The notes below the pieces were generated by a model. That model saw only the letters and a list, made by a program, of their open reading frames with translations, did not search any database and had not been told where the DNA came from. A program made the translations under genes and the position numbers. This document shows, piece by piece, positions 44,896-52,652 of a stretch of 64,000 nucleotides of DNA. The stretch's first letter is position 1. Each line of letters begins with the position of its first letter. The DNA comes from Planctomycetota bacterium (lineage in GTDB: Bacteria > Planctomycetota > UBA1135 > JADKAF01): the NCBI GenBank assembly GCA_016719295.1, contig JADKAF010000001.1, positions 2,976,001-3,040,000 on the forward strand. The letters are read 5' to 3'.

Positions 44896-45242
44896 GCGAG
44901 CCGCTGGCGAAGAAGAGCTGCGTCCCCTGCCACGGGGGCGTGCCCGCGCTCTCACCCGCGGAGATCCACGTGATGTCGCGCGCGGTCCCCACGTGGATGG
45001 CGCATGCGATCCCGACCGGGCGCGCGCCCTTCCTCGAGAAGAGCTACGCCTTCCCCGACTTCGCGCAGGCCCTCGCCTTCGTGAACAAGGTCGGCGCCCT
45101 CGCCGAGGCCGAAGGTCATCACCCGGACCTCCACCTCGCCTGGGGCAAGGTCCGCATCGAGATCTGGACCCACGCGATCGGCGGCCTGAGCGAGAGCGAC
45201 TTCATCCTCGCCGCCAAGATCGACGCCCTGAGCGTCGCGTAG
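44892..45242 (+). CDS. phhB: Pterin-4a-carbinolamine dehydratase
   Basis: 116 aa. Start is the GTG overlapping the pntB stop (GTGA). The N-terminal 'KKSCVPCHGGVPALSPAEI' and the active-site region 'EGHHPDLHLAWGKVRIEIWTH' are clear for the family, which dehydrates 4a-hydroxytetrahydrobiopterin to a quinonoid dihydropterin or, in many bacteria, serves unknown pterin chemistry. No phenylalanine hydroxylase gene is visible. Being the last gene of the pnt operon suggests a need for reduced pterin or NADPH-linked pterin recycling, which is inference. A palindromic element lies directly after the stop. Confidence 0.93.
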   Translation: MSEPLAKKSCVPCHGGVPALSPAEIHVMSRAVPTWMAHAIPTGRAPFLEKSYAFPDFAQALAFVNKVGALAEAEGHHPDLHLAWGKVRIEIWTHAIGGLSESDFILAAKIDALSVA

Positions 45243-45297
45243 CTCATCATCGATGAGCATCGATCGAATCGGCGCCAGGCACCGGTTCGATCGATGC
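45242..45297. repeat. REP-like palindrome between phhB and the convergent CPBP gene (GGCGCCAGGCACC core)
   Basis: A 7-bp hairpin (GCTCATC-ATC-GATGAGC, 45242-45258) is followed by a perfect 12-bp inverted repeat (GCATCGATCGAA 45257-45268 / TTCGATCGATGC 45286-45297) enclosing the quasi-palindrome GGCGCCAGGCACC. It fills the gap between two convergent stop codons. The core resembles the common GGTGCCTGGCACC-type REP palindrome. It may double as a terminator. Confidence 0.75.
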
Positions 45298-45300
45298 GGC

Positions 45301-45948
45301 TCAGCTGGTCATGAGCTTCAGCAGGGCCAGGAGCGCGGAGATGATCAGGCCGGGGAGGATGCCCTGCGTGCCTTGGCGCAAGAGGCCCAGGCCCAACCCG
45401 AAGAGCGCCGGGGTCTCGAGGCTCCGGAGCTCGACGCTCGGAAACGAGTTGCTGGCGAAGAGCGGGACGGTGAAGAGCGCGTAGCAGACCGTGCTGCCGG
45501 CGATCGCCGCGAAGGCCGTCGCCTGGCCGCCCGACGCGGCTTCGAAGACGCGCCAGAGCACGCCGCGGAAGGCGACCTCGGCGACGAGAGGTGCCAGCAG
45601 CACGGCGGCGACGAAGCGCTCGAAGCCCTCGGGCAGATGGAAGTCGGGGCCGTCGAGCAAGCCGCGGAAGAGCGCGCGCTCGGCCCAGACGATCGCAGCG
45701 AATCCGAGCAGCGCGAGCCAGGGATGCGCGCCGCGCAGCAGCTCGCCGCCCGGCTTCCACGGGGTGCGTCCGCCGCCGGCGGAGATCGCCTCCAGCACGA
45801 GCAGCGCGACGCCCGCGAGCAGGAGGAAGAGCGTCCGCGGCGAGAGGCTCGGCACTTCGCCGTCGAGCCAACGCGTCGCTTGCTCGAGCAGCGCCCAGAC
45901 CGCGAGGAACGCAGCGAGAACGGAGGACCAGCGCAGGAAGGCTTGCAT
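45301..45948 (-). CDS. CPBP-like membrane protein with degenerate protease motifs
   Basis: 215 aa, six or more hydrophobic segments. The segment 'APLVAEVAFRGVLWRVFEAA' aligns with the CPBP EExxxR motif, but the first Glu is Ala. The FxxxH and HxxxN motifs of active members are missing: the corresponding helices read 'FTVPLFAS' and 'IISALLALLK'. It therefore looks like an inactive relative of the intramembrane protease at 15288. It could be a membrane chaperone or immunity-type protein; function unknown. The start ATG 45948 gives an expected N-terminal helix. Confidence 0.7.
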   Translation of the reverse strand: MQAFLRWSSVLAAFLAVWALLEQATRWLDGEVPSLSPRTLFLLLAGVALLVLEAISAGGGRTPWKPGGELLRGAHPWLALLGFAAIVWAERALFRGLLDGPDFHLPEGFERFVAAVLLAPLVAEVAFRGVLWRVFEAASGGQATAFAAIAGSTVCYALFTVPLFASNSFPSVELRSLETPALFGLGLGLLRQGTQGILPGLIISALLALLKLMTS

Positions 45949-45983
45949 CGCGTCCTAGATTCTCACGAAGCGCGGCTCGAATC

Positions 45984-46032
45984 AAAAAACGACGGCGGGC
46001 GCCCTCCGCCGGTGCGAGAGGGCCCGCCGCCG
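45984..46032 (-). terminator. Rho-independent terminator of the Cys-rich lipoprotein gene
   Basis: On the minus strand, an imperfect GC-rich stem of about 12 bp (right arm GAGGGCCCGCC, left arm GGCGGGCGCCCTC) is followed within four bases by TTTTTT at 45989-45984. It lies just after the stop at 46049 and fits an intrinsic terminator. Confidence 0.75.
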
Positions 46033-46048
46033 AGAGTACGCCGCGCGC

Positions 46049-46525
46049 TCAGCTCTTCGTGCAGCAGCCTTCGCCGCACGTGCAGTCGACGCACTTCACG
46101 GTGTCGAGCTTCGCGCGGAGCTCGGTGCACTTGCCGCAGGGCGTCGCCGCGTCCTTGCAGGTGACGCAGGCCATGTCGTTCCAGGTGGCGGCCTTCACGG
46201 CGCAGGTCGTGCACTCGGCCTTCGCGAGCTTGCAGGCCTTGCACTCCCCACCGGCCTTCTGGCACTCGGGGCAGGCCATCTTCGCCGCGCAGCCGTCGCA
46301 GCAGGGCTTGCCCATCTCGGTGCACTTCGGGCACGCCTTCAGCATCTCCTTCTGCATGCACGAGGCGCAGGGCTGCGCCGGCGCCTCGGGGACGGCCGTC
46401 TTGATCGCTTCGTTGGAGGCGCAGACCTTGCACACGCCGTGTTGACCGGCCGAGTCCGGCGTCGACTTGCAGGCTGCGAAGAGCGCCGCGACCAGGAGGC
46501 CGAGCGCCAGCAAGAATTGCTTCAT
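46049..46525 (-). CDS. Cysteine-rich lipoprotein with about ten CxxC pairs
   Basis: 158 aa. A lipoprotein signal ends in 'VAALFAACKST' (lipobox). The mature part has 25 cysteines counting the lipidated one, about 24 of them in the exported segment, arranged as repeating CxxC pairs (CKVC, CASC, CPKC, CDGC, CPEC, CKAC, CTTC, CVTC, CGKC, CVDC) with a CTCGEGCC end. It is Lys-rich between pairs. Such spacing suggests metal binding (zinc, copper or iron) or disulfide-locked surface protein. No heme CxxCH site is present. I do not recognise a named family. A -10-like TTAGCAT lies 34 bases upstream of the ATG and a clear terminator lies after the stop, so it is a stand-alone transcription unit. Confidence 0.75.
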   Translation of the reverse strand: MKQFLLALGLLVAALFAACKSTPDSAGQHGVCKVCASNEAIKTAVPEAPAQPCASCMQKEMLKACPKCTEMGKPCCDGCAAKMACPECQKAGGECKACKLAKAECTTCAVKAATWNDMACVTCKDAATPCGKCTELRAKLDTVKCVDCTCGEGCCTKS

Positions 46526-46558
46526 GTTGGGAACTCTCTGGGGGTTGGGAACGCGCGG

Positions 46559-46566
46559 ATGCTAAC
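46559..46566 (-). promoter_or_regulatory. Putative -10 box of the Cys-rich lipoprotein gene
   Basis: On the minus strand, GTTAGCAT (TAGCAT) lies 34 bases before the ATG at 46525. It is the same hexamer as in front of the transporter at 10680. No clear -35 box. Confidence 0.35.
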
Positions 46567-46589
46567 CGATACCCGCGCGCCTGCCGCCC

Positions 46590-47171
46590 TCAGGCTCCCG
46601 GGAGCGCGCGGATCTTCGCCAGCGCGCGCAGCATCCCCCGGTCGCAACGGCGCTCGACCTCGGCGTACGGAACCCACGCCAGCGCCCGGCTCTCCGCGGG
46701 ATCGAGGACCAGCAGCTCCGGCTCCGCGGCGAGGAAGAGGTAGCGCAGGTCCCAGTGCTCGTGCGCGGGCTCGTCGCGGCGCGCGGGGATGGTGTGAATG
46801 TCGAGGTCCAGCAGCCGCGGCGCCCCGCTCTCGTCGCAGAGCGCCGGATGGAACGCGAGGCGCGCGAGGCCCGACTCCTCGTGCGCCTCGCGGAGGGCCA
46901 CCGCTTCGCCCCGCCGCTCGCTGTCGGCGTGCCCGCCGAGCTGCAGCCAGAGCCCGAGCTTCCGGTGGTGTGTCAGCAGGAGTCGGCCGCGCCCATCGAT
47001 CACGAAGGCCGAGCCGGTGAAGTGGCCGACTTGGAGGCGACGATCGAAGGGATCGACGTGCTCGTCGGTGAAGCCCAGCATGCGCTCGCGGTCGCGCGCT
47101 TCGCGCGCGTCGCTCGGCGGGTGTGCCTCGAGCGCGACGCGGAGCGCCGCGCGATCTTCGGGGGTGAACAA
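46590..47171 (-). CDS. Nudix hydrolase
   Basis: 193 aa. The Nudix box is present as 'GGHADSERRGEAVALREAHEESGL' read over residues about 78-101, with the catalytic 'REAHEESG' core. 'GRGRLLLTHHRKLGLWLQLGG' precedes it. Nudix enzymes hydrolyse nucleoside diphosphates linked to other groups; the substrate is unknown. The start is TTG 47171, two bases after the stop of the upstream gene, with GGAG from that gene's end as ribosome-binding site. It is the third gene of an htpG-phosphatase-like-Nudix transcription unit. Confidence 0.88.
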   Translation of the reverse strand: MFTPEDRAALRVALEAHPPSDAREARDRERMLGFTDEHVDPFDRRLQVGHFTGSAFVIDGRGRLLLTHHRKLGLWLQLGGHADSERRGEAVALREAHEESGLARLAFHPALCDESGAPRLLDLDIHTIPARRDEPAHEHWDLRYLFLAAEPELLVLDPAESRALAWVPYAEVERRCDRGMLRALAKIRALPGA

Positions 47172-47173
47172 GC

Positions 47174-49762
47174 TCAGCGCTCCTCGGCGGCAGCGCCGCT
47201 GCGGCGGTAGTGCTCGGGTGCATCCCACGGCCCGGCCGCGAGGAATCGATGCAAGCGCTCGACGTAGCGGCGCGCGAGCGCTGCTCGCTCCTCGGCGAGG
47301 TCGGTGCGCTGCGCGGGATCGCGCGCGAGATCGAAGAGCAGGCGATGGCCGGCGCCGCGGAAGAAGAGCAGGACCATGCGCTCGCGCACGTCGAGCAGCG
47401 CATAGCCATCGACGAACGACGCCAGGCTCACGATGCTCTGGCGCGGCAGCGTCTCCGCGCGACCGCTCATCAGCTCGACCAAGCTGAAGCCGTGGAGGGA
47501 ATGCTCCGCGCCCGGGCGGAAGAGCGAGAGCAAGGTCGGCACGATGTCGATCGAGGCCACCGGTTCCGCGACGCGACGCGGCGCGAAGCCCGGCACCTTG
47601 ATCACCAGCGGCACGCGCAGCTGCTCCTCCCACGGCAGGAACCCACCCGGTCGTCCGCGCTCGCCGAGCCCGACGCCGTGGTCGGCGGTGAGCACTTGCA
47701 GCGCGTCGTCGTAGAGGCCGCGCTCGCGGAGCGCCTGCCACACGGTGCCGCTCCAGCGATCGACGTGCGCGAGCGCATGATCGAAGCGATCGGCGCTCTC
47801 CGCGCCGAACTCGGGCACGCCCGGATAGCTGCGCCAAGGGTAGTGCGTCGCCGCCGAGTGCAAGAAGAGCAGCGTGCCATCGAGTGGATGCGCGACGCCG
47901 CGCGCGCGATCCTCGGCCAGCGCCGCGTCGAGGAGCTCCACGGCGCGAAGGGCCTTCGCCTCCTCGTCGTACTCCTCGAAGAAGGTCGTCGCGCGCTGGA
48001 TCTCCTCCGTCGCGGAGCCGAGCCCGCGCAGGAACGCCTCGCGGCCGATGCCGTTGTAGTCGCTGCCGTGCACGTTCACGAGGAAGCGGCGGTAGCCGAG
48101 CTCCCAGAGCGCCCCGAGGAAGAGAGGCGCGTGGTCGCGCGCCATCATCGTGCGCGCTTGATAGCGCCCGCTGAGCAGCATGCGCATCGAAGCCGTGGTG
48201 GCGGTGGCGTTCGCGCGCGCCTGCTCGAAGACCACGGCCTCGCGCGCGAAGCGATCGGCGTTCGGCGTCGTCGCGCGCGCCGCGCCGCCGAAGCCGCAGC
48301 GCTCCGGCCGCACGCCGTCCCAGAGGAAGAACACGATCGGCGGGCGCCGCCCGAGGAAGCGCTCGGCCTCCGGTGCCTGCGGATAGCGACCTTGGAGATC
48401 GAAGGCCGGCTCTTCGGTCTCCTGTGCAGGTGGCGCCAGCGCGGGATCTGCCGAGACCGAGAAGCGTGGAGCGGCGATCCACGCTGCGCGCGCGAACGGC
48501 GCATCGCCGAGCAACGCGTGGCGCGCGCGCTTCTCCTCCGCGGCTCGCTGCGCGAGCAGGACCGCTGCGGCTCCGAGCAGCACCACGATCACGCCGGCGG
48601 CTCGCTCTCCGGCGAACACGCTCCGCCGTCCGCGCGGCAGGAGCGCCAGCGAGACCGCGAGAGCGAGGCTGACGATCGAGGCATGGATCGGCGCGGTCAC
48701 CGCCGAGAAGTCCGCGAAGCGCGGCGTGGCCGCGCGCGCCGAGAGCACGGCGAGCAGCAACGCGAGGCCGAGCGCCAGGAAGCGCGGCACGCGGCGCGCG
48801 CAGAGCCCGGAACAACCCCAGCCCGCGAGCGCCAAGACGCCCGTCGCCAGGGCGCCGATGCCGAGGGCCGAGATCTCTTGCTCGAGCACGCCGAGCCACA
48901 GCGCGCGCAGACGCAGCGCGAGCATGGTGCCGGCGACGAGCGGCAGCGCGGCGCGCGCGCCGCGCTCTCCCGGTCCGCCCTTCGCGAGCTTCGCCGCACC
49001 GAGGAGGAAGAGCGCCGCGAGCGCGCCGCTCTCGAGCGGTCGGGGACCGCCCAGCGCGACGCCCGCGAAGAGCGCCCACGCGAGCGCGAGCGCCGCGAGA
49101 TGATCGCCGGTGCTCCGCAGCTGCAGCAGGCGCTGCGCGAGGGCGAGCGCCGCGGTGCCGTGGAGAGCCAGCCAGAGCGCGCCGCTCGCCGCCGCGCTCA
49201 GCGCGAATGCCAGACCCGGTCCGCCGCTGGGAAGCACTGCCACCTCGGCCAGCGCCGGCACGGCGAGCGCGAGCGCGCACCAGAGCGTGAGCGCGGGGAA
49301 CGCGCGCTGCACCAGGGCGGAGAGCGACGCGCGCTCGAGCTCGCCCTGGAAGCGCGATGGTGTCCACGGCCCACGCGCCGCCGAGCGCGCACCGAGAGCG
49401 GCGAGCGCGAGGACCGCGACCAGCCGCGCGCGCCCGTCGAGCGCGCTCGACGCGAGCGCGAACAAGCCCAACAAGCGCAGCAGCGCGCTGGCGCGATCGG
49501 AGCGCTCGCGCACGATGCCGCGGAGCGCGCAGAACCCGTGGACGAGGAGCCCGCTCCAGAAGAGCGCGTTCCAGAGCCGCACTGACGCGAACAGCCACGC
49601 CGACTCCGGGAACTCGGCCGGCAGAATCGCCTGCGTCTCGAGCAGCACCGCGACGAGCTCCCCGGCGGCGCCGCCGAGCAACGCCGCCGCGGCGCTCGCG
49701 AGCTCGAGCGCGCGCTCCGCGCGCGCGCCCAGCGCCGTTTCGCGCGTCTCCGGCAAGCTCAA
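47174..49762 (-). CDS. Polytopic membrane protein with C-terminal sulfatase/LTA-synthase-like domain
   Basis: 862 aa. The first ~430 residues hold about 12 hydrophobic segments. The C-terminal ~390 residues have the alkaline-phosphatase-superfamily sulfatase fold: 'PIVFFLWDGVRPERCGFGG', 'TPNADRFAREAVVFEQ', metal ligands in 'LFLHSAATHYPW' and 'QVLTADHGVGLGE'. At the place where sulfatases carry a modified Cys or Ser, this protein has Thr ('TTASMRMLLSGR'), as in phosphoglycerol or phosphoethanolamine transferases. It probably transfers or removes a polar group on surface lipids or glycans. TTG 49762 overlaps the htpG stop (TTGA). Confidence 0.82.
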   Translation of the reverse strand: MSLPETRETALGARAERALELASAAAALLGGAAGELVAVLLETQAILPAEFPESAWLFASVRLWNALFWSGLLVHGFCALRGIVRERSDRASALLRLLGLFALASSALDGRARLVAVLALAALGARSAARGPWTPSRFQGELERASLSALVQRAFPALTLWCALALAVPALAEVAVLPSGGPGLAFALSAAASGALWLALHGTAALALAQRLLQLRSTGDHLAALALAWALFAGVALGGPRPLESGALAALFLLGAAKLAKGGPGERGARAALPLVAGTMLALRLRALWLGVLEQEISALGIGALATGVLALAGWGCSGLCARRVPRFLALGLALLLAVLSARAATPRFADFSAVTAPIHASIVSLALAVSLALLPRGRRSVFAGERAAGVIVVLLGAAAVLLAQRAAEEKRARHALLGDAPFARAAWIAAPRFSVSADPALAPPAQETEEPAFDLQGRYPQAPEAERFLGRRPPIVFFLWDGVRPERCGFGGAARATTPNADRFAREAVVFEQARANATATTASMRMLLSGRYQARTMMARDHAPLFLGALWELGYRRFLVNVHGSDYNGIGREAFLRGLGSATEEIQRATTFFEEYDEEAKALRAVELLDAALAEDRARGVAHPLDGTLLFLHSAATHYPWRSYPGVPEFGAESADRFDHALAHVDRWSGTVWQALRERGLYDDALQVLTADHGVGLGERGRPGGFLPWEEQLRVPLVIKVPGFAPRRVAEPVASIDIVPTLLSLFRPGAEHSLHGFSLVELMSGRAETLPRQSIVSLASFVDGYALLDVRERMVLLFFRGAGHRLLFDLARDPAQRTDLAEERAALARRYVERLHRFLAAGPWDAPEHYRRSGAAAEER

Positions 49763-51675
49763 GCGCGCGCGCTGGCTTCCGTGAGCAGCTCGGTCATGCG
49801 TCGCGCGAACTCCGCGGGATCGGAGATCGGCGAACCCTCGGCGAGCAGCGCCTGGTCGTAGAGCAGCAGCGTCCAGTCGGAGAGCTTCGCCGCGCCGCCG
49901 TCCAACTTCGAGCGCAGGTTCGCGATCAGCGGGTGCGAGGGATTGATCTCGAACACACGCTGCGCGCCCTGGAAGCTCTGGTCGTGCGCGCGCATCGCCC
50001 GCTCGAGCGTGGCCGACATGCGTCCTTCATCGGCGACGAGACAGCAGGGCGAGCCGGTGAGCCGCTTCGAGATGCGCACGTCCTTCACGCGCGAGGAGAG
50101 CACCTCCTTCATGCGCGCGACGAGCGGTAGGAGCTCCTGCTGCTGCTCGGAGTCAGGCTTCTCCTCGGGCGCCTCCTTCTCGGGCAGCGCGAGATCGCCG
50201 TGCGCCGCGGAGACGAGCTCCTGCTCCTGGTACTCGTGGATCTGCCCTACGACCCAGTCGTCGATGCCGGGCTGATCGAGCAGCAGCACCTCGTAGCCGC
50301 GGGAGCTCAGCGCCTCGAGATACGGGCTGCGGCGGAGCGAGGCGAGCGAGTCGCCGACCAGGTAGTAGATCTTCTCCTGGCCCTCCTTCATGCGCGCCTT
50401 GTACTGCGCGAGCGAGCTGAGCCCTTCACCGTGCGTGGTGGGGAAGCGCAGGAGCTCGAGCAGGCGATCGCGATTCTCGAAGTCGTCGTGCAGGCCCTCC
50501 TTCAAGAGCGCGCCGAAGCCGCGCCAGAGCTTCTCGTAGCGCGGCGTCTCGCCTTCCTTCGTCTCCTCGCTCGCGAGCTCCTCGAGCAGGTCGAGCGCCT
50601 TCTTCGTCACGGACTTGCGGATCGCCGCCGTGACGCGATCGAACTGCAGCGTCTCGCGCGAGACGTTGAGCGGGAGGTCATCGGAGTCGATGAGGCCGCG
50701 GAGGAAGCGCAGGTACTCGGGCAAGAGCTCCTTGCACTCCTGCGTCACGAACACGCGCCGCACGAAGAGGCGGATGCCCTTGTTCTCGGTGCGCTGCAGC
50801 TCGAAGGCCTCGAGGCGCTCCGGCACGTAGAGCAGGCCCGTGAAGCTCTGCCGCCCTTCGACTTGGAAGTGCGTCCACGCGAGCGGCGCGCGATGGTCGT
50901 GCGAGAGATGCTCGTAGAAGGACTGGTAGTCCTCCGCGCTGATCTCGCTCTTCGGGCGCCGCCAGAGCGCCTGCGCCTGGTTCACGCGCTCCCACTGCCG
51001 GACATCGGGCGCCTCGCGATCGACCTTGCCGTCCTCGTCGATGGGCTTCGGCTGCAGGACGTAGAGCTCGATCGGGTGCGAGAGGAAGTCGGAGTAGCTC
51101 CGCACGAGCGTCTTCAGCTTGTAGTCGTGCAGGAACTCCTTCTGCTCGTCCTTCAGATGCAGGACGACGTCGGTGCCGCGCCGCGAGCGCGTCGCAGGCT
51201 CGAGCGAGAACTCCTCCTGGCCATCCGAAGCCCAGGCCCACGCCTCGCTGGCACCGGCGGCCCGCGTCACGACGCGCACGCGATCGGCGACGAGGAACGA
51301 GGAGTAGAAGCCGACACCGAAGCTGCCGATCAGGTTCGGCCCGCTCTTCTCGGCGGCCTCGAGGAAGCGCCGCGTGCCGGAGGAGGCCACCGTGCCCAGG
51401 TTCTCGACGAGCTCCGCTCGAGTCATGCCCACGCCGTCGTCGGAGATGGTGAGCGTGCCTGCGGCGGGATCCGCGGCGATGCGGATCCGCGGCTCTTCGT
51501 CGGCGGCCATCAGCCCGTGCTCGGTCAGCGCGCGAAAGCGCAGCTTGTCGATCGCATCGGAGGCGTTGGAGAGGAGCTCTCGGAGGAAGATCTCCTTGTG
51601 GGTGTAGAGCGAGTGCACGACGAGGTGCAGGACGCGCCCGACCTCGGCCTGGAAGGGGAGTGTCTCGGTGGTCAT
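49759..51675 (-). CDS. htpG: Molecular chaperone HtpG (Hsp90)
   Basis: 638 aa cytoplasmic ATP-dependent chaperone of normal length. GHKL ATPase motifs are 'LRELLSNASDAIDKLRF', 'ISDDGVGM' and 'GSFGVGFYSSFLVADRV'. The middle domain includes 'GIRLFVRRVFVTQECKELLPEYLRFLRG' and 'SRETLQFDRVTAAIRKSV'. It is first in a minus-strand operon with the sulfatase-like and Nudix genes, joined by 4-nt and near-zero spacing. No CIRCE-type element (TTAGCACTC-N9-GAGTGCTAA) is seen in the upstream gap; the gap does carry strong hairpins. Confidence 0.98.
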   Translation of the reverse strand: MTTETLPFQAEVGRVLHLVVHSLYTHKEIFLRELLSNASDAIDKLRFRALTEHGLMAADEEPRIRIAADPAAGTLTISDDGVGMTRAELVENLGTVASSGTRRFLEAAEKSGPNLIGSFGVGFYSSFLVADRVRVVTRAAGASEAWAWASDGQEEFSLEPATRSRRGTDVVLHLKDEQKEFLHDYKLKTLVRSYSDFLSHPIELYVLQPKPIDEDGKVDREAPDVRQWERVNQAQALWRRPKSEISAEDYQSFYEHLSHDHRAPLAWTHFQVEGRQSFTGLLYVPERLEAFELQRTENKGIRLFVRRVFVTQECKELLPEYLRFLRGLIDSDDLPLNVSRETLQFDRVTAAIRKSVTKKALDLLEELASEETKEGETPRYEKLWRGFGALLKEGLHDDFENRDRLLELLRFPTTHGEGLSSLAQYKARMKEGQEKIYYLVGDSLASLRRSPYLEALSSRGYEVLLLDQPGIDDWVVGQIHEYQEQELVSAAHGDLALPEKEAPEEKPDSEQQQELLPLVARMKEVLSSRVKDVRISKRLTGSPCCLVADEGRMSATLERAMRAHDQSFQGAQRVFEINPSHPLIANLRSKLDGGAAKLSDWTLLLYDQALLAEGSPISDPAEFARRMTELLTEASARA

Positions 51676-52106
51676 GAAGTGATGCCCTAGGCTCTTCCTG
51701 AGCGCCGATTCAGGCGCTGCGGGCCCGGCATTCTCCCTTCCGTAGCTCGCGTTGTCACCGAGCCGCAGGAGTCACCGTATCAGCCGGGGCCGACGCATCT
51801 CCGCGCTGCGCGCGAAGGGCGTCGAACCCCGGCCGACACGGCATAGGAGCTGCGATAGGCGAGAGGGATACGGACGGATCCTGCGATAAGGGGGGTGCGC
51901 CCTCCCCCACAGAGGACGCACCCCAGCAAGCCTGCTTCGAACTTCGGGCATATGCCGCCCGCGTTCGCTCTAAGCTCCATCACGTCAAAGCCGTCTTTCA
52001 CCCGCCAAGCGTTCCAGTTTTTTTCCATTCGGGCCTCCCGACCTGCCCTCCGCCGCTCTCGAATCCATGGCCGGCGATCGCGCCCTGCGATAGAACGCCG
52101 GCCGCC
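51676..52106. other. Structured 431-bp gap between htpG and the divergent membrane protein gene
   Basis: No clear gene. The region is less GC-biased than its neighbours in 51930-52060 and contains several inverted repeats: CCGGGGCCGACGC (51786) against GCGTCGAACCCCGG (51824), and a strong hairpin at 51892-51924. A minus-strand frame from ATG 52028 (GGGAGG upstream) to TGA 51780 could encode 82 residues ('WNAWRVKDGFDVMELRANAG'), but its third codon positions are much less GC-rich than real genes here. It could be an ncRNA, a thermosensor leader, a dispersed repeat or a small foreign gene. Confidence 0.35.
51892..51924. other. Strong hairpin within the htpG upstream region
   Basis: GGGGTGCG (51892-51899) pairs with CGCACCCC (51917-51924); after one mismatch, CCTC pairs with GAGG, giving a 12-bp stem and a 7-base loop CCCCACA. 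No T-tract on either strand. Whether it is part of the htpG leader or of an unannotated RNA cannot be told. Confidence 0.6.
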
Positions 52107-52652
52107 ATGAGCCGCCGCCCGTCGCTCGTCTTCCTCGCCTTGCTCGCCGGTCTTCTCGCGCAGGGAGCCGCGCTGCTCTGGCTCTTCACGGTGCCCGGTG
52201 CGCCCTCCAGCAGCGCCGGGCCGCACCCCCGCTTCCCCGTCCTCCGCGTGGCCCCCCGAGCGTTCGAGGCGGCGGAGCCTCTGCGCGCTCCGACCCTGCT
52301 CTACGGCGTCGGCGCCTTCCTCGCGCTCTTCGCGCTCCTCGCGCTGGGGCTCGGCGGCGGTCGCCCGCTGCGCGCGGGACGGGGCGCGTTCGCCGGCGCG
52401 ACGCTCGGGGTCGCCGGCAGCGCCCTCGCGCTCTGGGTCGCCTACCTCGGCGCGCCGCGCGCGACCGACGGCTGGGCCGGGCTGCCTCCGGGGAGCGCGT
52501 GGCTGCTCTTCGGCCTCTGGCCCGCGGAAGCGCTCTTCGCCTGGGTCTACGTCCGGCACTTCCACGAGCTCGTCTGGCCCCCGAGCGCGGAACGGCGCTT
52601 CGCGGCCCTGCTCGCCGAGCGGGATCGGGCCTGCGGGGAGCGCGAGAGGTGA
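52107..52652 (+). CDS. Small four-helix membrane protein coupled to a sodium/solute symporter
   Basis: 181 aa with hydrophobic segments near residues 8-28, 68-92, 95-115 and 130-150, and a soluble C-terminal tail with 'WPPSAERRFAALLAERD'. No recognised domain. A TAGAAC box (52090) lies 17 bases before the ATG region, so the transcript may have a very short leader. The stop overlaps the GTG of the symporter gene (GTGA), so the two are made together; it may be an accessory subunit, but that is inference. Confidence 0.65.
   Translation: MSRRPSLVFLALLAGLLAQGAALLWLFTVPGAPSSSAGPHPRFPVLRVAPRAFEAAEPLRAPTLLYGVGAFLALFALLALGLGGGRPLRAGRGAFAGATLGVAGSALALWVAYLGAPRATDGWAGLPPGSAWLLFGLWPAEALFAWVYVRHFHELVWPPSAERRFAALLAERDRACGERER

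Noticed and set aside
47210..49585. Plus-strand open frame of 791 codons antisense to the sulfatase-like gene
   Set aside because: Arg/Glu-rich without domain features; the opposite strand encodes clear membrane helices and the sulfatase fold.
51786..51840. tRNA- or tmRNA-like T-loop (GTCGAACCCC)
   Set aside because: No acceptor stem, anticodon arm or tag reading frame could be built around it; it fits better as part of an inverted repeat.
51780..52028. 82-residue gene on the minus strand upstream of htpG
   Set aside because: Good ribosome-binding site but codon third positions are far less GC-rich than real genes here and no family is recognised; reported only as part of the structured gap.
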